64,000 bases of DNA from the NCBI GenBank assembly GCA_905183005.1, contig CAJJDO010000051.1, positions 372,001 to 436,000 on the forward strand, written 5' to 3'. This DNA is from Paramecium pentaurelia. Lineage: Eukaryota; Ciliophora; Oligohymenophorea; Peniculida; Parameciidae. A model generated the notes under the pieces. The model had not been told where the DNA came from. It made no database searches and saw only the letters and a program-made list of their open reading frames with translations. Position 1 is the stretch's first letter. The number at the start of each line of letters is the position of its first letter. The translations under genes were made by a program, and so were the position numbers. Positions 63,309 through 64,000 of the stretch are shown in pieces.

Positions 63309-64000
63309 ATGTACAAGTACAACTTCGAACAAAACACTTAACATAGAATAGAAATCTTAGAATTAAATGATGAGAAGTGTAAATTCAGTTTTGAAGGTGA
63401 TTTGTCTATTGCAAATGCTATTAGAAGAGTAATGATAGCAGAAGTCCCTGTAAAATTTTGGACTAAAATATTAGGTCATGGCAATTCATTTTGTTGATAT
63501 TATTGAAAATACTAGTCCCCTATCAGATGAATTTCTAGCTTAGAGACTTGGTTTAATACCATTAGTTTCATCTGCTGCTGATAGCAAAATGTATGATTGG
63601 GAAGCTGATGCTGATTCAATTGATGATCAAAAAACAAAGGTTGTCTTTACATTAAGATAAAAAAATCTAAATGATGCTCCCTTAGAAATTACAAGTTAAC
63701 ATCTTGAACCTGAATTTGGATAAGTAGGTGAAATGGCAATTAGACCTGTTAGAATGTTTTCACCTATAAATGGAAAAGAAGTTGGAATTCCTATTACTAG
63801 ATTAGGAAAGAATCAATCTGTTCATGTTCGTTGTCATGCACTCAAAGGTTTTGGTAAAATGCATGCTAAATGGAGTCCAATTAATATTGCAACATTTAGA
63901 CATGAAGCAGGTAAATATATCATTTTATATATATATAGAAATTAATATGGATCAGACCTAATTATAATCCCTGTCACTTTCTGAAAAAAATGCCATTAGA
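63309..64000 (+). CDS. RNA polymerase II subunit RPB3, 3' partial
   Basis: Exons 63309-63449, 63475-63910 and 63939 to the window end, with introns of 25 and 28 nt. The N-terminal block R-I-E-I-L-E-L-N-D-E-K-C-K-F-S-F-E-G-D-L-S-I-A-N-A-I-R-R-V matches the alpha-like dimerisation fold. A-E-V-P joins across the first intron to V-M-A-I-H-F-V-D-I, followed by S-D-E-F-L-A-Q-R-L-G-L-I-P-L and H-A-L-K-G-F-G-K-M-H-A-K-W-S-P, the RPB3 signature. The second intron follows F-R-H-E-A. RPB3 pairs with RPB11 to nucleate Pol II assembly. The C-terminus is beyond the window. Confidence 0.95.

Noticed and set aside
1..64000. Many TAA/TAG 'stops' inside genes as evidence for decay
   Set aside because: They are Gln codons in this genetic code; the usage is uniform across conserved housekeeping genes.

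Overview
The window reads as macronuclear (gene-dense, expressed) DNA of a ciliate, almost certainly Paramecium. The evidence is: (1) TAA and TAG run in frame through every convincing gene and act as Gln, with TGA the only stop; (2) the sequence is very AT-rich; (3) genes are split by tiny GT..AG introns, mostly 21-31 nt, and removing these restores the frame; (4) neighbouring genes lie only tens of bases apart; (5) the products include Paramecium hallmarks, namely a Cys-periodic surface antigen, trichocyst matrix proteins and a PiggyMac-like domesticated transposase. Conventional ORF calling fragments nearly all of these genes, so the models here were joined by hand with the ciliate code. For many genes the exon sum is an exact multiple of three.

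Layout: 2-6037 (+) is the 3' part of a giant GPI-anchored surface antigen. 6095-9360 (+) holds a WD40-like protein and a LUC7-family splicing factor. 9480-13900 (-) holds gamma-COP and a ciliate membrane protein. 14169-19601 (+) holds an RNA-dependent RNA polymerase homologue that has lost its catalytic aspartates (RDR3-like) and, immediately after it, a protein kinase. 19602-21774 is mostly non-coding. 21775-25566 (+) shows three overlapping copies of one trichocyst matrix protein gene separated by single N bases, probably an assembly artefact that marks real paralogues. 25920-26933 (-) is a FolD-type folate enzyme. 27084-28412 (+) is an Aurora-like kinase with DFS in place of DFG. 28447 to about 38100 (-) is a giant membrane protein: LamG-like, Cys-rich, Pmp-like beta-helix, then a multi-TM C-terminus. 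38102-39905 is AT-rich non-coding DNA. 39906-41455 (-) is an RBR E3 ubiquitin ligase. 41845-42943 (+) is a second, different trichocyst matrix protein. 43489-45499 (-) holds a small unknown protein, ribosomal protein uL23 and a Rab GTPase. 45648-48624 (+) is a PiggyBac-derived, PiggyMac-like protein without its DDD triad. 48776-49519 (-) is unknown. 49943-52222 (+) holds a CDC50/LEM3 flippase subunit and a B-box protein. 52264-61228 (-) holds an EFHC1/RIB72-type DM10 axonemal protein and a USP9X-type giant deubiquitinase. 61417-64000 (+) holds a short MGxC-start protein, an MFS-like transporter with an in-frame TGA, and the start of RPB3.

Most genes are housekeeping (coatomer, ribosome, Pol II, ubiquitin, folate, flippase). 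Two encode apparently dead enzymes tied by family knowledge to Paramecium genome defence and rearrangement: the RDR3-like protein (small-RNA silencing) and the PiggyMac-like protein (programmed DNA elimination). These are the most interesting items. They match pseudo-enzyme classes already reported in P. tetraurelia, so they are notable rather than wholly new. No bacterial-type operons, CRISPR arrays, tRNAs or rRNAs were recognised.
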